A stretch of 6,200 nt of DNA from Spirochaetaceae bacterium (GTDB lineage Bacteria; Spirochaetota; Spirochaetia; Treponematales; Breznakiellaceae): the NCBI GenBank assembly GCA_031290405.1, contig JAITNO010000116.1, positions 1 to 6,200 of the forward strand. The letters run 5' to 3'. Under the pieces are notes generated by a model. The model did not search any database. It saw only the letters and a program-made list of their open reading frames with translations, and was not told where the DNA came from. The position numbers and the translations under genes are program-made. Positions 4,479-6,200 of the stretch are shown one piece after another. Position 1 is the stretch's first letter. Every line of letters starts with the position of its first letter.

Positions 4479-5807
4479 ATGAACGTCATAATCAGGCCGC
4501 ATACGTTTACCGGCGACATCGCCGTTCCCGCCTCGAAGTCGCATACCATCCGGCGGCTCATCGTCGGCGCGCTCGCCGGCGGGGAGTCGGTTCTGCGCCA
4601 TCCGCTTGATTCGCTCGACGCCGCCTCCTGCGTTTCCGTGTGCCGCCTCCTGGGCGCAGAGGTTGACTGCGGCGACGACGCGGCTTGGCGCGTGCGCGGC
4701 GTCGGCGGCGCGGCAGGCATCAAGGCGCCGGCGGCGCCCCTTGATGTAGGCAACTCCGGCACGACGCTCTTTTTGGCGCTGGCCGCCGCCGCGTTGGCCT
4801 CACACCCCATCGCCTTCACCGGCGACGAGCAGACCGCGCGGAGAAGCGCCCTCCCCCTGCTCGACGCGCTGCGCGGACTCTCCGTCGCCGTGGAATCTTC
4901 AGCCGGCGGCTGCATCCCCATCACCGTTCAAGGCCCGATGAAGAGCGGCCGCGTTTCACTCCCCTGCCCGACAAGCCAATACCTTTCGGCCCTGCTCCTG
5001 TCCGCGCCCCTGTCGTCCGCCGGAACCGTCGTCGAGATCGACGTGCCGCTCTTAAATGAAAAGCCGTACATCGAGATGACCCTTGCATACCTGCGGGAGC
5101 AAAACGTGCGTTGCACAACGAACGACGATTTCTCATATTTCCGCATAGAAGGCGGCGCCGCATACCGACCGCTTTCAGGCCCCGTCCCCGGCGACTTTTC
5201 TTCGGCGGCCTTTCCCGCCGCCGCCGCCGCCCTTAGCGGAGGCCGCGTCGTCCTGCGAAACCTCGACCCAAACGACTGCCAGGGCGACAAAGCCTTTTTT
5301 GAAATGCTCTCCGCGATGGGCTGCGCCGTCCGCTGGGAAAAGGCCTCCGCCGGCGGCGACGAAACGCAGGAAGTGAAGCGCTGGACCGCCGCCGTTTCGC
5401 GGCCCGGCCCACTGCGCGGCGGCACATTCGACCTAAACGCCACGCCCGACTTGCTCCCCGCCGCCGCCGCGCTCGCCGCCTACGCCTGCGGCGAAACCCG
5501 CCTGGAGAACGTCCAACACGCCCGCATCAAGGAAACCGACCGCATCGCCTGCATGGCCGCCGAACTCACCCGCCTCGGCGTCCCCTGCGCCGAACTCCCC
5601 GACGGCATCGTCATCCAGGGGCAGGCGGGACGTTTTTCCCCACCGCGCACCCGCGAAAACACCCCAATTACCCTCGACGGCCACGGCGACCACCGCATCG
5701 TTATGGCCCTCGCCGTCGCCGCCCTCGGCGCAGCCACCCCCATCGAAATCACCGACGCAGAAGCCGCCGACGTAACCTACCCCGGCTTTTTAGCCCTGCT
5801 CCAATAA
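4479..5807 (+). CDS. aroA: 3-phosphoshikimate 1-carboxyvinyltransferase (EPSP synthase)
   Basis: 442 residues; joins phosphoenolpyruvate to shikimate-3-phosphate in the sixth step of the shikimate pathway and is the target of glyphosate. Substrate residues are visible: K20, S21 and R25 in ASKSHTIRR; GNSGT (91-95), containing the Gly equivalent to E. coli G96; T165-S166-Q167; catalytic D324 in ATPD and E352 in KETDR (351-355); and DHR (404-406). Two E. coli positions differ: the Arg after GNxGT (R100) is Phe98, and the Lys before TFP (K411) is Val432, as also seen in class II enzymes. This suggests a non-E. coli type, possibly of altered glyphosate response (inference). Start chosen at 4479 because K20 then matches the usual distance from the N-terminus; no Shine-Dalgarno is evident there or at 4386. 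Probably read from the trmD-rplS transcript. Its codons end mostly in C, unlike trmD and rplS. Confidence 0.96.
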   Translation: MNVIIRPHTFTGDIAVPASKSHTIRRLIVGALAGGESVLRHPLDSLDAASCVSVCRLLGAEVDCGDDAAWRVRGVGGAAGIKAPAAPLDVGNSGTTLFLALAAAALASHPIAFTGDEQTARRSALPLLDALRGLSVAVESSAGGCIPITVQGPMKSGRVSLPCPTSQYLSALLLSAPLSSAGTVVEIDVPLLNEKPYIEMTLAYLREQNVRCTTNDDFSYFRIEGGAAYRPLSGPVPGDFSSAAFPAAAAALSGGRVVLRNLDPNDCQGDKAFFEMLSAMGCAVRWEKASAGGDETQEVKRWTAAVSRPGPLRGGTFDLNATPDLLPAAAALAAYACGETRLENVQHARIKETDRIACMAAELTRLGVPCAELPDGIVIQGQAGRFSPPRTRENTPITLDGHGDHRIVMALAVAALGAATPIEITDAEAADVTYPGFLALLQ

Positions 5808-5960
5808 GAACCCAAGAAGAGGGCGGAGCCAGCGCCAGCGCCAGCGCCACAGGCGCTTCTTGCGCCCTACGGGGCTGCGCCCCCAGCGATACGCCTTGCG
5901 TCCGCAATCGGCCCTCCCCAGCTTTCGGCTTTGCTTTCATAAAGAAGAAGAAGAAGAGGG
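5808..5960. repeat. Hexamer repeat and small hairpins after aroA
   Basis: AGCGCC is repeated three times at 5831-5848. It runs into GCGCC-ACA-GGCGC (5844-5856), which competes with GGCGC-TTCTT-GCGCC (5852-5866). GGGGC-TGC-GCCCC follows at 5871-5883. An AAG-repeat purine tract occupies about 5942-5957. None of the hairpins has a U-tract, so a classical aroA terminator is not seen. No gene is credible between 5808 and 6110 on either strand. Confidence 0.65.
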
Positions 5961-5964
5961 GAGG

Positions 5965-6048
5965 AGGGGGGCGCGCCCCCCTACGCGCGCACTTCGTTGC
6001 GCGCGACCCCCCAAGCGGGGGGGCCAGCCCCCCCAGCAACGCCCCCCC
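5965..6048 (-). repeat. G/C-run hairpin element, copy 2 (inverted)
   Basis: Read on the minus strand from 6048, it gives G7, CGTTGC, T, G7, CTGG, C7, GCTT, G6 and T, then a hairpin CGCGCGCA-loop-TGCGCGCG (5984-6005, 8-bp stem), then the perfect 18-bp palindrome AGGGGGGCGCGCCCCCCT (5965-5982). The ~40-bp first half differs from copy 1 (584-676) only by one inserted T and one substitution. The middle stem differs in sequence while still being dyadic. The G7 block can pair with either neighbouring C-run, so alternative folds are possible. Confidence 0.8.
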
Positions 6049-6075
6049 GCCCCAGGCCGGCTTAAAAAAAAAAGC

Positions 6076-6104
6076 TTGACACGCCCGAAAATCTATGAGA
6101 GAAT
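6076..6104 (+). promoter_or_regulatory. Promoter near right end
   Basis: A perfect -35 (TTGACA, 6076-6081) is followed after 17 bp by GAGAAT (6099-6104), a four-of-six match to the -10 box. An A-run (6064-6073) just upstream could act as an UP element. The predicted start lies at about 6111, which is itself an ATG, repeating the spacing seen at cysS. The transcribed region is lost to the artefact from 6139 onward. Confidence 0.55.
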
Positions 6105-6110
6105 GGAAGC

Positions 6111-6138
6111 ATGATGAGCATAAACCGTATGACCTTAA
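6111..6138 (+). CDS. Possible start of a gene, cut by contig end
   Basis: ATG-ATG-AGC opens a frame (MMSINRMTL) that is real sequence only for nine codons before the adapter begins. GGAAG lies 1-5 nt before it, too close for a standard Shine-Dalgarno to the first ATG but acceptable for the second. A promoter sits immediately upstream. The product cannot be recognised; it could equally be an RNA gene or a leader. Confidence 0.2.
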
Positions 6139-6200
6139 AGATCGGAAGAGCGTCGTGGAGGGAAAGAGTGTTCAAGGACGTGGGGGTGGGGGGGGGGGGG
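6139..6200. other. Illumina adapter and poly-G artefact
   Basis: AGATCGGAAGAGCGTCGTG (6139-6157) is the Illumina TruSeq adapter seen when a read runs past its insert. The adapter continues AGGGAAAGAGTGT (6159-6171), with a single T-to-G difference at 6158. The next eight bases (6172-6179) are where an i5 index would be, followed by GTG, which fits the next adapter bases, and then nearly pure G, the no-signal call of two-colour instruments. This is not genomic sequence and should be trimmed. Confidence 0.97.

Noticed and set aside
5749..6114. Frames on both strands downstream of aroA (5749-6039 minus, 5860-6114 plus)
   Set aside because: Built from hexamer repeats and G/C-run hairpins; no recognisable protein.

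Overview
The window is GC-rich bacterial DNA that looks like the end of a metagenome or draft contig. It carries four well-known housekeeping genes and radC, with repeat-dense non-coding DNA at both ends. The L19 and TrmD sequences, the RadC wording and the spacing of the CysRS zinc ligands look most like spirochaetes of the Treponema kind. That is a judgement from remembered family sequences, not a search, so the lineage is tentative.

Layout. Positions 1-745 hold no convincing gene. They contain a 21-bp tandem repeat at the left edge, two ~80-bp tandem units that fold as intrinsic terminators on the minus strand, and a consensus sigma70-type promoter (TTGACA-N16-TATAAT) abutted by a 14-bp palindrome. 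An 8-bp microsatellite starts at the predicted transcription start, and a ~93-bp G/C-run hairpin element (copy 1) follows. radC (+, 746-1519) converges on cysS (-, 1560-3038). cysS is divergent from trmD (+, 3129-3926), which is followed 3 nt later by rplS (3930-4379) and then aroA (4479-5807). Positions 5808-6110 are again dense in hairpins, including an inverted second copy of the G/C-run element, and end in another TTGACA promoter with perhaps the first nine codons of a gene. From 6139 to the end the sequence is Illumina adapter plus poly-G artefact, not biology.

Gene functions. cysS (tRNA charging), trmD (tRNA m1G37 methylation) and rplS (ribosomal L19) serve translation, aroA serves the shikimate pathway, and radC is a JAMM/MPN+ domain protein of unsettled role. 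The usual rpsP-rimM-trmD-rplS operon is broken here: cysS stands divergently where rimM would be.

The most interesting signals are: the G/C-run palindrome family in intergenic DNA, including an apparent in-frame insertion in trmD; the promoter/palindrome/8-bp-repeat cassette, which could be phase-variable; the paired minus-strand terminators whose stems are kept by G-U pairs; and recurrent -10-like hexamers 5-7 nt before start codons without clear Shine-Dalgarno sites, suggesting leaderless mRNAs. No complete new multi-gene system is visible.
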